From: Novosphingobium sp. JCM 18896
GTDB lineage: Bacteria; Pseudomonadota; Alphaproteobacteria; Sphingomonadales; Sphingomonadaceae
NCBI RefSeq assembly: GCF_025938095.1
Contig: NZ_JAPCZF010000004.1
Coordinates: forward strand, 186,001-250,000
Length of the DNA stretch: 64,000 nt
Reading direction: 5' to 3'
Numbering within the stretch: the first letter of the stretch is position 1; each line of letters opens with the position of its first letter. The notes under the pieces were generated by a model, which worked only from the letters and a program-made list of their open reading frames with translations, had not been told where the DNA came from and made no database searches. This document shows, one piece after another, positions 55,269-63,152 of the stretch. Made by a program: the position numbers and the translations under genes.

Positions 55269-55658
55269 ATGCCGGCCATCAGGACGCTGCTCGTCGAAGA
55301 CGAAAAGGACATCCAGTTCATCGTCAAACTCGCGCTCGAACGCAGCGGTCGGTTTGAGGTCACGACCTTCGACAATGGCGACGAGGCGCTGGCGCATCTG
55401 TCGACCACGCCCGACCGCTACGATCTCGCCCTGACCAATTTTCGCCTGCCCGGAATGCACGGATTGGAATTCATCCATAGGATGCAGAGCATCCCGCCCT
55501 TTGCCGATCTGCCGGCGATCGGCATCTCCGCCGCGCTGCTCGATCGCGAGCTGACGGCCTATACCGACGCAGGTGTTCTCGGGGTGATTTCCAAGCCTTT
55601 CGACATTCACGGACTGCCCCAGCAGGTGCTCGACCTTTATACTAAGCAAGGCGGCTAA
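55269..55658 (+). CDS. Stand-alone receiver lacking the phospho-acceptor Asp
   Basis: This 129-residue protein is a single response-regulator receiver domain with no output domain. The acidic pair (E10, D11), the Ser/Thr (S87) and the lysine (K109 in ISKPF) are all present. But the phospho-acceptor position reads LTNFRLPGMHG, with Asn57 (AAT) in place of Asp. It is therefore unlikely to be phosphorylated in the classic way and is a pseudo-receiver or an always-on form. ATG 55269 is my start; a TTG further upstream is possible. No histidine kinase is nearby. Confidence 0.85.
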   Translation: MPAIRTLLVEDEKDIQFIVKLALERSGRFEVTTFDNGDEALAHLSTTPDRYDLALTNFRLPGMHGLEFIHRMQSIPPFADLPAIGISAALLDRELTAYTDAGVLGVISKPFDIHGLPQQVLDLYTKQGG

Positions 55659-55735
55659 CGGCTGTCGTCGGCAACTTTTTCGATGTATCCTGCGTTTCTT
55701 CGAACAGACCGCGATCTTGATCGAGCGAGGGTGCC

Positions 55736-56122
55736 ATGCAGGATCGGACTGCCAATGCTGCCCAGCCCGCCAGGATACTCGTCCTGGAGGATGACGTTCT
55801 CAACGCGATGCTGATGGAGGAGGCGCTCCAGGCGGCTGGTCACGAGGTCGTCGGCCCGGCGCTGACGATACCGCGCGCGATGAAGCTGCTCGACGACGGC
55901 GCGGTCGATGCCGCGGTGATCGACCTGCAGATCGAGGACGACGTCTCGTTCGACGTCGGTCGCCGGCTCGACGAGTTGCAGATCCCTTGGGCGATCACCA
56001 CGGGCCACGCCCCCAACGCGATCGCGCCGCGGTTCTCGCATGTGCGGGTCCTGCCCAAGCCCTTCACCGTGGCCTCGCTGCTCAAATTCGTCGATGCCAC
56101 CTTGCAGAGCCGGCCGGGCTGA
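55736..56122 (+). CDS. Stand-alone response regulator receiver
   Basis: This 128-residue single receiver domain is canonical: acidic pair E18, D19 (LEDD), phospho-acceptor D63 (VIDLQI), T88 or T89 and K108 (LPKPF). It has no output domain, like CheY or DivK, so it must act through protein contacts. It follows the Asp-less receiver by 77 bases, and no kinase is nearby. Whether the two form a functional pair is inference. Confidence 0.9.
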   Translation: MQDRTANAAQPARILVLEDDVLNAMLMEEALQAAGHEVVGPALTIPRAMKLLDDGAVDAAVIDLQIEDDVSFDVGRRLDELQIPWAITTGHAPNAIAPRFSHVRVLPKPFTVASLLKFVDATLQSRPG

Positions 56123-56231
56123 CACCGGGCATCGAAGATCGTACCGGTTTGATCGTGACCTGCGATAAAATCCCTTGTCACCGGGGCGATAGGCGTGCTT
56201 GGACGCCGCACCGGAGTCGTCGGGGGAAGCC

Positions 56232-56453
56232 ATGGCCGATCTGTATCTATCGCTGGGCGCTGCCGTGGACGGCGTGAGCTTCGTCAACGTCCAAGCGCCC
56301 GACACGCCGATCAATCCGATGCCGATGTTCGTCCCGGCCGCTTCTGCGCCGGTCTCCGTCGGTGATGAAGACGCGGTCGAGCTCGCGGTGCTGCAGGGTC
56401 AGATCGTCACTTTGGTCGGCTTCGATTCCGTCGGCGGCATCTTCACCATCTGA
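56232..56453 (+). CDS. Small orphan protein, unknown function
   Basis: This 73-residue protein starts at ATG 56232 with GGGGGAAG as a ribosome site. It is Val/Pro/Ala-rich with a beta-like C-terminal end (GQIVTLVGFDSVGGIFTI). No motif is recognised. It lies between the receiver gene and the convergent CorA-like gene, and its codon use is slightly less biased than that of its neighbours, so it is the least certain gene of this segment. Confidence 0.45.
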   Translation: MADLYLSLGAAVDGVSFVNVQAPDTPINPMPMFVPAASAPVSVGDEDAVELAVLQGQIVTLVGFDSVGGIFTI

Positions 56454-56473
56454 ACCGGCTTCGGCGTCGCCCG

Positions 56474-57457
56474 TCAGCGCCTGATGAAGCCCATCCAGCG
56501 TAGCAGCGCATAGGTTCCAGCCGCGGCGGCAAGCGCCAGCAACACGGCGATCAGCGTTCCGCCTGGGCCTTGCAGGCCCATGCCGCCGGTGTTCATGCCG
56601 AACACGCCGGTGACCAAGGTCGTCGGCAGCATCAGCGCGGTCATGATCGACAGCAGGTAGAGGTTCTGGTTGGTCCGCTGTTCCTGCTGGATGTCGATCT
56701 CGTCGCGCAGCACGCGAAGCTGGCCCTGGATCGACATGATGTCGCCGTCGAGGCCGAGGAGGCGTTGCGACAGGTTCTCCATCACCGGCTGGAGCGTGGG
56801 CGGCACGTCGCTGTCGCGCTCGAGCCGCTGGAACACGCTGCGCATGCCGTCGAGCAGGCGATGGATCTGCGCGAGGCGGCGGCGCAAGGTGATCAGTTCG
56901 CGGCTGGTCGGCGTATGGTGACCGTCGAGGAAGGCGTCTTCCGCGGCCTGGACCTCGCGTTCGAGCGAGCGGGCGATGTCGCCGATGTTCTGGGCGATGG
57001 CGCCGACCATCAGGTCGAGCGCGGCGGCCGGGCTTTCGGGATGGGCGCCGGCCTCGATGCGGCGACGGGCGATGTCGGCCGAGCGCACGGGGTGGAGCCG
57101 GGTGGTGATGACCAGGTCCGCGCACAGCGCGATGCGCACGGCGCCGATGCGGTCGGTCTGGGTGCGTTCGAAATCGCGCTCGAAGTCGTGGATGACGCAG
57201 CCGACGCAGTCGTTCTGCGCGACCGAGCGCTGGTGCTGGTCCGAGGACAGCAACAGCTCGCGCACTTCGGGCGGAATTGCCGCCGACTGTTCGAGCCAGC
57301 GGCGCGTGCGCAGGTCGGCGAGGCTCAGGTGCAGCCAGCGGAAGCCAGTGCCTGAGCCGCCGGCATCGCCGTCGTCGCACCCAGCCAGTTCGCGCGCACC
57401 CTCGGCCGTGAAGGCCATGCCCCAGATGAGGGCGGGGCCGAGGGGGTTTTCCGCCAA
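56474..57457 (-). CDS. CorA/ZntB-family divalent-metal transporter
   Basis: The 327-residue protein has a long cytoplasmic domain, two C-terminal membrane helices and the diagnostic GMN motif in TGVFGMNTGGMG. That fits the CorA/ZntB superfamily; the ending differs from the Mg-type GMNxxxMPE, so zinc export or uptake (ZntB-like) is more likely than magnesium. The start is uncertain: TTG 57457, 5 bases after the pit stop, preserves the PLGPALIWG N-terminus typical of relatives, while ATG 57418 would lose it. It follows pit in the same operon. Confidence 0.85.
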   Translation of the reverse strand: MAENPLGPALIWGMAFTAEGARELAGCDDGDAGGSGTGFRWLHLSLADLRTRRWLEQSAAIPPEVRELLLSSDQHQRSVAQNDCVGCVIHDFERDFERTQTDRIGAVRIALCADLVITTRLHPVRSADIARRRIEAGAHPESPAAALDLMVGAIAQNIGDIARSLEREVQAAEDAFLDGHHTPTSRELITLRRRLAQIHRLLDGMRSVFQRLERDSDVPPTLQPVMENLSQRLLGLDGDIMSIQGQLRVLRDEIDIQQEQRTNQNLYLLSIMTALMLPTTLVTGVFGMNTGGMGLQGPGGTLIAVLLALAAAAGTYALLRWMGFIRR

Positions 57458-57462
57458 GCCGG

Positions 57463-59091
57463 TTACATCAGCGCCGAAAACAGCGCGTAGAGCCCGCCCG
57501 AGAGCAGGATCGAGATCGGCAGGGTCAGCACCCAAGCCATCAGCAGGTTGCGCACCGTGCTCATCTGCAGACCCGAATTGTTCGCGGCCATCGTGCCGGC
57601 GACGCCCGAGGACAGGACGTGGGTGGTCGAGACCGGCAGGCCGAGGTGGTCGGCGCCGAAGATCGTGCCCATCGCGACGAGTTCGGCCGAGGCGCCCTGG
57701 GCATAGGTTAGGTGCGACTTGCCGATCTTCTCGCCGACGGTGACGACGATGCGCTTCCAGCCGACCATCGTGCCGAGGCCGAGCGCGAAGGCCACGGCGA
57801 TCTTGACCCACAGCGGGATGAAGCGCGTCGCCTGGTCGAGGTCCTTCTTGTAGCTTTCGAGCACTTCGGCCTGCGGTTCGGCGATCGCGGCGGCCTTGTC
57901 CTTGCCCAGCCGCTTGATCGCCTCGGAGGCGAGGTACATGTCGTTGCGCATGTTGTTGACCGCGGCGCCGGGCACCTTGGCCAGCGAGCCGTAGGCCTGG
58001 ACCTGGCCGTCGATGTCGCGGATCAGCGTGGCCAGCGCGGGCTTGGTCTCGGGGCGATAGGTCTTCTCGGCGATGTAGCGCGTCACCGCCGCGCGCGCGG
58101 CGACCGGGTCGGTGCCGGGCGTCGAGGCAGGAGCGGGGGCGGGATCGAGCAGCGCGCTGGCCGCGGCCGAGTTGATGTGGAACTCGCTGACGTACTGCGC
58201 CGGCACCGCGCGGTTGAGCGCATAGGCGGTGGGGACCACGCCGATCAGGATCAGCATGATCAGACCCATGCCCTTCTGGCCATCGTTCGATCCGTGCGCG
58301 AAGCTGACGCCGGTGCAGGTGAAGATCAGCAGCCCGCGGATCCACCACGGCGGCGGCAGGCCGTCCTTGGGCGCCTCGTAGAGCGCCTTGTTGCGGATCA
58401 GCACCTTCATTGTCAGCAGCAGCAGCGCGGCGACGCCGAAGCCGATCAGCGGCGAGACCAGCAGCGCCTGGCCGATCTCGGTGGCCTTGGTCCAGTCGAC
58501 CCCGGCCGTGCCCGAGCGTCCGTGAAGCATGGCATTGGCCACGCCGACGCCGATGATCGAGCCGATCAGCGTGTGCGAGGAGGAGGCGGGAATGCCGAAG
58601 AACCAGGTCGCGAGGTTCCACATGATCGCCGCGATCAGCAGCGCGAAGACCATGGCGAAGCCCGAGTTCGAGCCGACCTGGAGGATCAGCTCGACCGGTA
58701 GCAGCGAGATGATGCCGAAGGCGACCGCGCCGGTCGACAGCAGCACGCCGAGGAAGTTGAAGAAGCCCGACCAGACCACGGCGACGTGCGCGGGCAGGGC
58801 ATTGGTGTAGATCACCGTCGCCACGGCGTTGGCCGTGTCGTGGAAGCCGTTCACGAATTCGAAGCCGAGCGCGATCAGCAGCGCGACGAACAGCAGGATG
58901 AAGGGCAGGATCACCGTCGTGTCGACGCCGGCGGCGCTGGCATCGCCATAGACGCTCCAGACGACATAGAGCAGGGCGGCGAGGATCGCCGCGCCGAAGC
59001 CGACGAAACCGGCGCGGCCGAGGCCGCGGTCGAGGTCCGGACGGCCGGTATCGGCCCCGTCTGTGGCGATGCCTGCGGAAATGGTTGCCAT
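57463..59091 (-). CDS. pit: PiT-family inorganic phosphate transporter
   Basis: The 542-residue polytopic protein has both PiT signatures, GFHDTANAVATVI in the N-terminal half and SFAHGSNDGQKG (about 258-269). It should import phosphate or metal-phosphate by proton symport. A large hydrophilic loop of about 130 residues (about 290-420) separates the two halves; E. coli PitA is shorter there. It is paired with a CorA-like gene downstream rather than with the usual DUF47 (PhoU-like) gene. PPK2 lies 2 kb away. Confidence 0.93.
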   Translation of the reverse strand: MATISAGIATDGADTGRPDLDRGLGRAGFVGFGAAILAALLYVVWSVYGDASAAGVDTTVILPFILLFVALLIALGFEFVNGFHDTANAVATVIYTNALPAHVAVVWSGFFNFLGVLLSTGAVAFGIISLLPVELILQVGSNSGFAMVFALLIAAIMWNLATWFFGIPASSSHTLIGSIIGVGVANAMLHGRSGTAGVDWTKATEIGQALLVSPLIGFGVAALLLLTMKVLIRNKALYEAPKDGLPPPWWIRGLLIFTCTGVSFAHGSNDGQKGMGLIMLILIGVVPTAYALNRAVPAQYVSEFHINSAAASALLDPAPAPASTPGTDPVAARAAVTRYIAEKTYRPETKPALATLIRDIDGQVQAYGSLAKVPGAAVNNMRNDMYLASEAIKRLGKDKAAAIAEPQAEVLESYKKDLDQATRFIPLWVKIAVAFALGLGTMVGWKRIVVTVGEKIGKSHLTYAQGASAELVAMGTIFGADHLGLPVSTTHVLSSGVAGTMAANNSGLQMSTVRNLLMAWVLTLPISILLSGGLYALFSALM

Positions 59092-59208
59092 GGTCGATTC
59101 GTCCCTTCGACCAAGGGCCTAGAAACGGACTGTTACACTCGCATGTCCATGGCTGGATCCGTAGTCCTTGCGGGCTTGGCTTCAGGATGCGTTTACCATC
59201 TTGCGGCT

Positions 59209-59550
59209 ATGAAAAGCGTCATGTCGCACCCGATCACCCCACGCCGTGACGAACGTCGTCCCGTGAGGATGGCGGCCACCTGCCGCACGCAGAGCGGGAT
59301 GCGCGACAACGGCTATATTTCCGATATATCGCAAAATGGTTGCCGCCTGACCACGAGCACGCTCGCGGTGCGCGTTGGTACGCGCATCGTCATCCGGCCG
59401 CAGGGGCTCGAGGGCGTCAGCGGCACGGTCCGCTGGATCGAGGGTGCCCATGCCGGCATCCAGTTCGATGCGCCGCTCTATGGCCCCGTGGTCGATCATC
59501 TCAGCCAGCTCCACGCCGCCAATCAGCCCGTCGGCATCTCGTCCTACTGA
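59209..59550 (+). CDS. PilZ-domain protein (c-di-GMP receptor candidate)
   Basis: This 113-residue protein is one PilZ domain. It has the RxxxR element (RRDERRPVR, residues 12-20) and the DxSxxG motif (DISQNGC, 39-45), the two c-di-GMP binding motifs, so it should bind the second messenger. As a stand-alone PilZ protein its output partner is unknown. The longer frame starting at 58786 lies antisense to pit and is not coding; ATG 59209 is the natural start. Confidence 0.9.
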   Translation: MKSVMSHPITPRRDERRPVRMAATCRTQSGMRDNGYISDISQNGCRLTTSTLAVRVGTRIVIRPQGLEGVSGTVRWIEGAHAGIQFDAPLYGPVVDHLSQLHAANQPVGISSY

Positions 59551-59684
59551 TCCGATCGGCCGCACGGCGCGCCCACCAAAGAATTGGCACAACAAGCTGC
59601 TGGTCAAGCCCGCGGCCAACTGCAACACTCCCGGCAAATGCGGCGCCGAAGCGCGCCCGACGGGAGATCGAATCAGTGACAGCC

Positions 59685-60935
59685 ATGAGTTCCGAAACGG
59701 CGCAGGACGCGCCAAACCATCCGCTCGCCGTGCGCATGGGCGTGATCGCCTGGCTTTCGCACAACGTGCTGATCGGCTCGATCTTCGGCACGGCGGGCAT
59801 CCTGCTCAAGCCGATGCAGGAACGGCTGCAGGTAACGCCCGAGCTGGCCTCGGCCGGCGTGCCGATGGTGATCCTCGGCTCGGCGATCCTGGCCTCGGTC
59901 GCCGGCGTGCTCGCCTCGCGCTTCTCGCTGCGCAGCCTGATCGCGGGCAGCGCGGTCGCCTCGGCGCTGGCCTGGCTGCTGCTGGCCTTCACCACGAGCT
60001 TCGTCGCCTATCTGGTCGCCTTCGGCCTGCTGCTCGGCCCGGCGATGTCGCTGGCCGGCGCGGTCGTGCCGCCGACCCTGGTCACGCGCTGGTTCAACCG
60101 CAACCGCGGGCTCGCCATCGGCCTCGTCCATCTGCCCGTGATCGTGACGATCATGCCCGTCGCGGGGAACTGGATCGTCGAGCATCATGGCGTCGAGACG
60201 CTGTTCCTCGCGCTCGCGGCGCTGTCGGGGCTGGTGCTGCTGCCGGCGGCGCTGCTGGTGATCGACCATCCGCCGGGCAAGACGGCCAAGCAGGCGGTCA
60301 GCACCGGCGATCCCGCCGTCGCCGATACCGGGCTCGGCCTTGCGCAACTTCTCAAGCATCCGGTGTTCTGGGGGCTGGCGATCGCCGCGGGCTCGATCAA
60401 CACCAGCTCGGTGCTGCTCGGCGTCCATCTCGTGTCGATGGGCGAATCCTGGGGCTTCACGCGCGACCATTCGGCGCTGCTCGCCTCGATCATGTCGATG
60501 GTCGGTATCGCGGGTTCGATCCTGTTCGGCCTGGTCTCCGACCGCATCGGCGGCGGGCGCACGCTGGCGCTGATCACCTTCGATGCCGGCCTGCTGTGGC
60601 TGGCGCTGCTGCTGGGGCTGCCGTTCCCCGTCGTCGCGGTCATCGTCGGCCTGATCGGCATGCACGGATCGGGCGCGATCCCGGCGCTCAGCCGCGCGAT
60701 CCCCGATGCCCTGGGCGCGGCGAGCTTCAGCCGCGCCTATGGCCTGGCGACGACCTTGACCCTGCCGCTGATGGTCATCGGCGTGGTGGGAACGGGCACC
60801 GTCTACCGCCTCAACCAGAGCTACGCGATCACGATCCTGGTCATGGTCGCCTATTTCGCCGTGTCGGTGCTGTTGGCGCTCTGGGCCTCGCGCAAGCGCG
60901 CGGCGCCGGCAATGGCAGCGCCCGCCGCGGTCTAG
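59685..60935 (+). CDS. Major facilitator superfamily transporter
   Basis: This 416-residue protein has about 12 membrane helices with a central cytoplasmic loop, including an FGLVSDRIGGGR block in the second half, the usual MFS loop motif. It resembles the OFA/monocarboxylate-like branch, but the substrate cannot be told from sequence. The start is ATG 59685. Its stop codon overlaps the convergent NUDIX stop (60932-60935). Confidence 0.88.
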   Translation: MSSETAQDAPNHPLAVRMGVIAWLSHNVLIGSIFGTAGILLKPMQERLQVTPELASAGVPMVILGSAILASVAGVLASRFSLRSLIAGSAVASALAWLLLAFTTSFVAYLVAFGLLLGPAMSLAGAVVPPTLVTRWFNRNRGLAIGLVHLPVIVTIMPVAGNWIVEHHGVETLFLALAALSGLVLLPAALLVIDHPPGKTAKQAVSTGDPAVADTGLGLAQLLKHPVFWGLAIAAGSINTSSVLLGVHLVSMGESWGFTRDHSALLASIMSMVGIAGSILFGLVSDRIGGGRTLALITFDAGLLWLALLLGLPFPVVAVIVGLIGMHGSGAIPALSRAIPDALGAASFSRAYGLATTLTLPLMVIGVVGTGTVYRLNQSYAITILVMVAYFAVSVLLALWASRKRAAPAMAAPAAV

Positions 60936-61720
60936 AATCCGCGCTGGACGGTCTCCATCGGCTGCCCGGTGACCGGGTAGCCGTAGTCCTCGGGGATCGT
61001 CAGCCAGCGCTCGCCGTCGCGGTCGACCTGGCGCGGGGTGATCAGCCGCACGGGGATCGCCTCGGCCTGCGCACGGGCTTCGGCGAAGCTCGCGAACAGC
61101 GCCAGCCGGTCGAGATTGCGCCGCGTCGGGAAGATCACCTTGATGTCACCTTCGTCGGCGAGGCGCAGGGCCTCGGCGGCGCTGGCCCAGAACAGGCGGG
61201 TGTTCTCGGTGGCATCGACGGTGACGTCGACCGCGCCGGTGCCCAGGTCGGCGAGGAAGAAGCGCGTGTCGAACGAGCCGTCGCGCATCGGGCACCAGTG
61301 CGCGAAGGGCACGAGCCGGTCGAGATCGAGCGTCCAGCCGAAGCGATCGAGCACCGGCGCGAGTTCGCCCGTCTCGAGCAACAGTGCGCGCGCGGCCACG
61401 GCGTCGGCCACGCTGACGGTCTGCTGGACTGCAATGGCCAGGCCTGTCTCTTCCAGCGTCTCACGCATGCCGGCGACGCGCGAGGCGGCAATCTCAAGAT
61501 CGGCCTGCGGTGCGAGCTGCGCGGCGAGCACACGATCGGCCTCGTCGACGCGCCCGCCGGGGAACACCGCGGCGCCGCCGGCGAAGCGCATCTCCTTGGC
61601 GCGCTGGACCATCAGCAGCTGCGGCGGCCCGCCTTCGGGGCAATGGCGAAAGATCACGACGGTGGCGGCCGGGATTACCTTTGGCGGAGCTTCGGCGATG
61701 CCGTCGGATTGCGCGTTCAT
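60932..61720 (-). CDS. NUDIX hydrolase (NUDT19-like)
   Basis: The 262-residue protein has a Nudix box with an insertion: GGRVDEADR near the start and RETLEETGLAI about 20 residues later. That split is typical of NUDT7/NUDT19-type CoA or fatty-acyl-CoA diphosphatases. It would hydrolyse a nucleotide diphosphate derivative, probably CoA-related. It converges with the MFS gene and the stops overlap. Confidence 0.85.
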   Translation of the reverse strand: MNAQSDGIAEAPPKVIPAATVVIFRHCPEGGPPQLLMVQRAKEMRFAGGAAVFPGGRVDEADRVLAAQLAPQADLEIAASRVAGMRETLEETGLAIAVQQTVSVADAVAARALLLETGELAPVLDRFGWTLDLDRLVPFAHWCPMRDGSFDTRFFLADLGTGAVDVTVDATENTRLFWASAAEALRLADEGDIKVIFPTRRNLDRLALFASFAEARAQAEAIPVRLITPRQVDRDGERWLTIPEDYGYPVTGQPMETVQRGF

Positions 61721-61867
61721 CGGGGCATTCTCCGGCGCTGAGGCAGGTGTGGCAAGGAAAAAGCGGTGATGTGAACCTGGCGCATGCTGTCGGAAAACCT
61801 TACAGGTGGCGCGTGGTTGCCAGCGCGTTCAACACCGAAAACCGCGCAAATTCGCCGTTTCCGAGAA

Positions 61868-61884
61868 TTGGCACGCCTCGTGCT
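61868..61884 (+). promoter_or_regulatory. Candidate sigma54 (RpoN) promoter
   Basis: TTGGCACGCCTCGTGCT has GG and GC 10 bases apart and matches the -24/-12 consensus TTGGCACG-N4-TTGCW at all but one position. It points rightward into a gap with no plus-strand gene. A chance match is possible. Confidence 0.45.
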
Positions 61885-61917
61885 ATGTATGGGATACCCC
61901 AACGTAGTCTCGAATAT

Positions 61918-61976
61918 GAGGCGGGGCCGGATCTAGTCTCCCCGGCTCCGCCTCCTCCCCTCCGAGGCCGGGTTTT
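61918..61976 (+). other. Three-segment alternative hairpin ending in a T-run
   Basis: Segment 1 (GAGGCGGGGCCGG, 61918-61930) pairs with segment 2 (CCGGCTCCGCCTC, 61942-61954) over 13 bases with one G-U pair. Segment 2 can instead pair partly with segment 3 (GAGGCCGGG, 61964-61972), which is followed by TTTT. The two folds exclude each other, the geometry of an attenuator. It lies just downstream of the sigma54-like box. Confidence 0.4.
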
Positions 61977-61985
61977 CCAAAATCG

Positions 61986-62144
61986 CCACCCTCATCCAAG
62001 CTCTGCTAGCGTCTTACGGACGCAAGCTTCGCTATCCTTCTCCCGCCAGCGGGAAAAGGTGCGCTACCCAAACCCTCTCCCGCTGGCGGGAGAGGCGCGA
62101 GACTTGCTGAGCGCAGCGAAGCTAGTCGCAGCGGTGAGGGTGGA
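61986..62144. repeat. Large intergenic palindrome, family E
   Basis: Outer arms start CCACCCTCA and end with its counterpart TGAGGGTGG. An inner pair, TTCTCCCGCCAGCGGGA (from 62038) and its near-exact complement (62078-62094), is itself self-complementary. It ends just beyond the grxD stop on the opposite strand and may serve as a terminator. Confidence 0.7.
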
Positions 62145-62149
62145 GGGCC

Positions 62150-62461
62150 TCAGCCCTCGGCGAACAGGCCCTGCAGTTCGCCGGCCTCGAACATCTCCAT
62201 CATGATGTCGCTGCCGCCGACGAACTCGCCCTTGACGTAGAGCTGGGGGATCGTCGGCCACTCCGAGTATTCCTTGATACCCGAGCGGATTTCCATGTCC
62301 TGCAGCACGTCGACGCTCTCGTAGGTCACGTTGAGGTGATCGAGGATCGCGACGGCGCGGCTCGAGAAGCCGCACTGCGGGAACAGCGGCGTGCCCTTCA
62401 TGAAGAGGACGACGGGGTTGGACTGGACGATTTCGGCGATGCGGCTCTGGGCGTCGGACAT
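62150..62461 (-). CDS. grxD: Monothiol glutaredoxin (Grx4)
   Basis: The 103-residue protein has the CGFS active site (Cys30) that marks monothiol glutaredoxins. They bind a glutathione-ligated 2Fe-2S cluster as a homodimer or with BolA and pass clusters or iron signals on. bolA lies 29 bases upstream in the same operon, which fits the known Grx4-BolA partnership. The longer frame upstream is a shadow. Confidence 0.95.
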   Translation of the reverse strand: MSDAQSRIAEIVQSNPVVLFMKGTPLFPQCGFSSRAVAILDHLNVTYESVDVLQDMEIRSGIKEYSEWPTIPQLYVKGEFVGGSDIMMEMFEAGELQGLFAEG

Positions 62462-62490
62462 GATGAATTGGGACCCTGGTTATGCGGTTC

Positions 62491-62724
62491 CTAGTTGGGA
62501 ACCTCGGTCTTGAGTTGCAAGGCGTGGAGCTCGCCGCCCATGCGGCCGCCGAGCGCCTCGTAGACCAGCTTGTGGCGCTGGACGAGCGGCTTGCCGCGGA
62601 AGCTTTCGGAGACGACACGCGCCGCATAGTGATCGCCGTCACCCGCGAGGTCGGTGATCTCGACCTCGGCATCGGGCAGGGCGGCGCGGATCAGCGCCTC
62701 GATCTCGGCGGCGGCCATCGCCAT
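62491..62724 (-). CDS. bolA: BolA-family protein
   Basis: This 77-residue protein has the BolA fold, with an N-terminal alpha/beta part and the helix-turn block LVQRHKLVYEALGGRM ending in ELHALQLKT, the family's conserved HK..V..AL...(I/L)HAL pattern. It is the partner of monothiol glutaredoxin in iron-sulfur cluster maturation and iron sensing. It lies 4 bases after the zeta inhibitor gene and before grxD. Confidence 0.93.
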   Translation of the reverse strand: MAMAAAEIEALIRAALPDAEVEITDLAGDGDHYAARVVSESFRGKPLVQRHKLVYEALGGRMGGELHALQLKTEVPN

Positions 62725-62728
62725 CGGT

Positions 62729-63052
62729 TCAGGCCTCGCCCATCAGCGCGCGGCGCGCCTCGACCGCCTTGTCGGCGAGCGCGGTGCGGACTTCGGCTTC
62801 GCTGGCATCGACGCCGGCCGAGACCAGATCGCCGAGCAGCTTGCGGATGACGTCCTCGTCGCCGGCTTCCTCGAAGTCGGCCTGGACGACGCCCTTGGCG
62901 TAGGATTCGGTTTCGGCCGCCGAGAGACCCATGCGCTCTGCCGCCCACTGGCCCAGCAACCGGTTGCGGCGGGCCTGGATGCGGAACTGCATTTCCTCGT
63001 CGTGGGCGAACTTGGCTTCTTCCCCGCGTTCGCGATCTTCGAAGGTCGTCAT
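62729..63052 (-). CDS. F1F0-ATPase inhibitor zeta subunit (DUF1476)
   Basis: The 107-residue helical protein matches DUF1476 (EEAKFAHDEEMQFRIQARRN). In Paracoccus this protein is the zeta subunit, which inhibits ATP hydrolysis by the F1 ATPase, a trait of alphaproteobacteria. It heads a small operon with bolA and grxD, which gives it a link to redox state by expression only; the ATP synthase genes are not in the window. Confidence 0.88.
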   Translation of the reverse strand: MTTFEDRERGEEAKFAHDEEMQFRIQARRNRLLGQWAAERMGLSAAETESYAKGVVQADFEEAGDEDVIRKLLGDLVSAGVDASEAEVRTALADKAVEARRALMGEA

Positions 63053-63152
63053 CTCGGCTCCTTAGGTCGGTTCACCGCCGCCCCTAGGGCGGCGGGCTTG
63101 CGCATTCAATACCACTTGGCAATACCACTTGGCGATCGCCAGCGGCTGGTGA

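Larger units (their letters stand above)
61721..62149. other. 429-base intergenic region with sigma54-like box and hairpins
   Basis: This gap lies upstream of the NUDIX gene and downstream of grxD, both on the minus strand. It holds a sigma54-like box, a three-segment structure and a large palindrome, listed separately. No coding frame is convincing. Confidence 0.5.

Noticed and set aside
57458..58621. N-terminal extension of the CorA-like frame
   Set aside because: The frame stays open antisense-free but inside pit in another frame; the extension is Arg/Gly-rich shadow sequence. The protein should start at TTG 57457 or ATG 57418.
59375..61741. 788-residue open frame on the plus strand
   Set aside because: It runs out of frame through PilZ and MFS and antisense through NUDIX; the product is low-complexity and matches nothing. 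The real genes in other frames have clear motifs.
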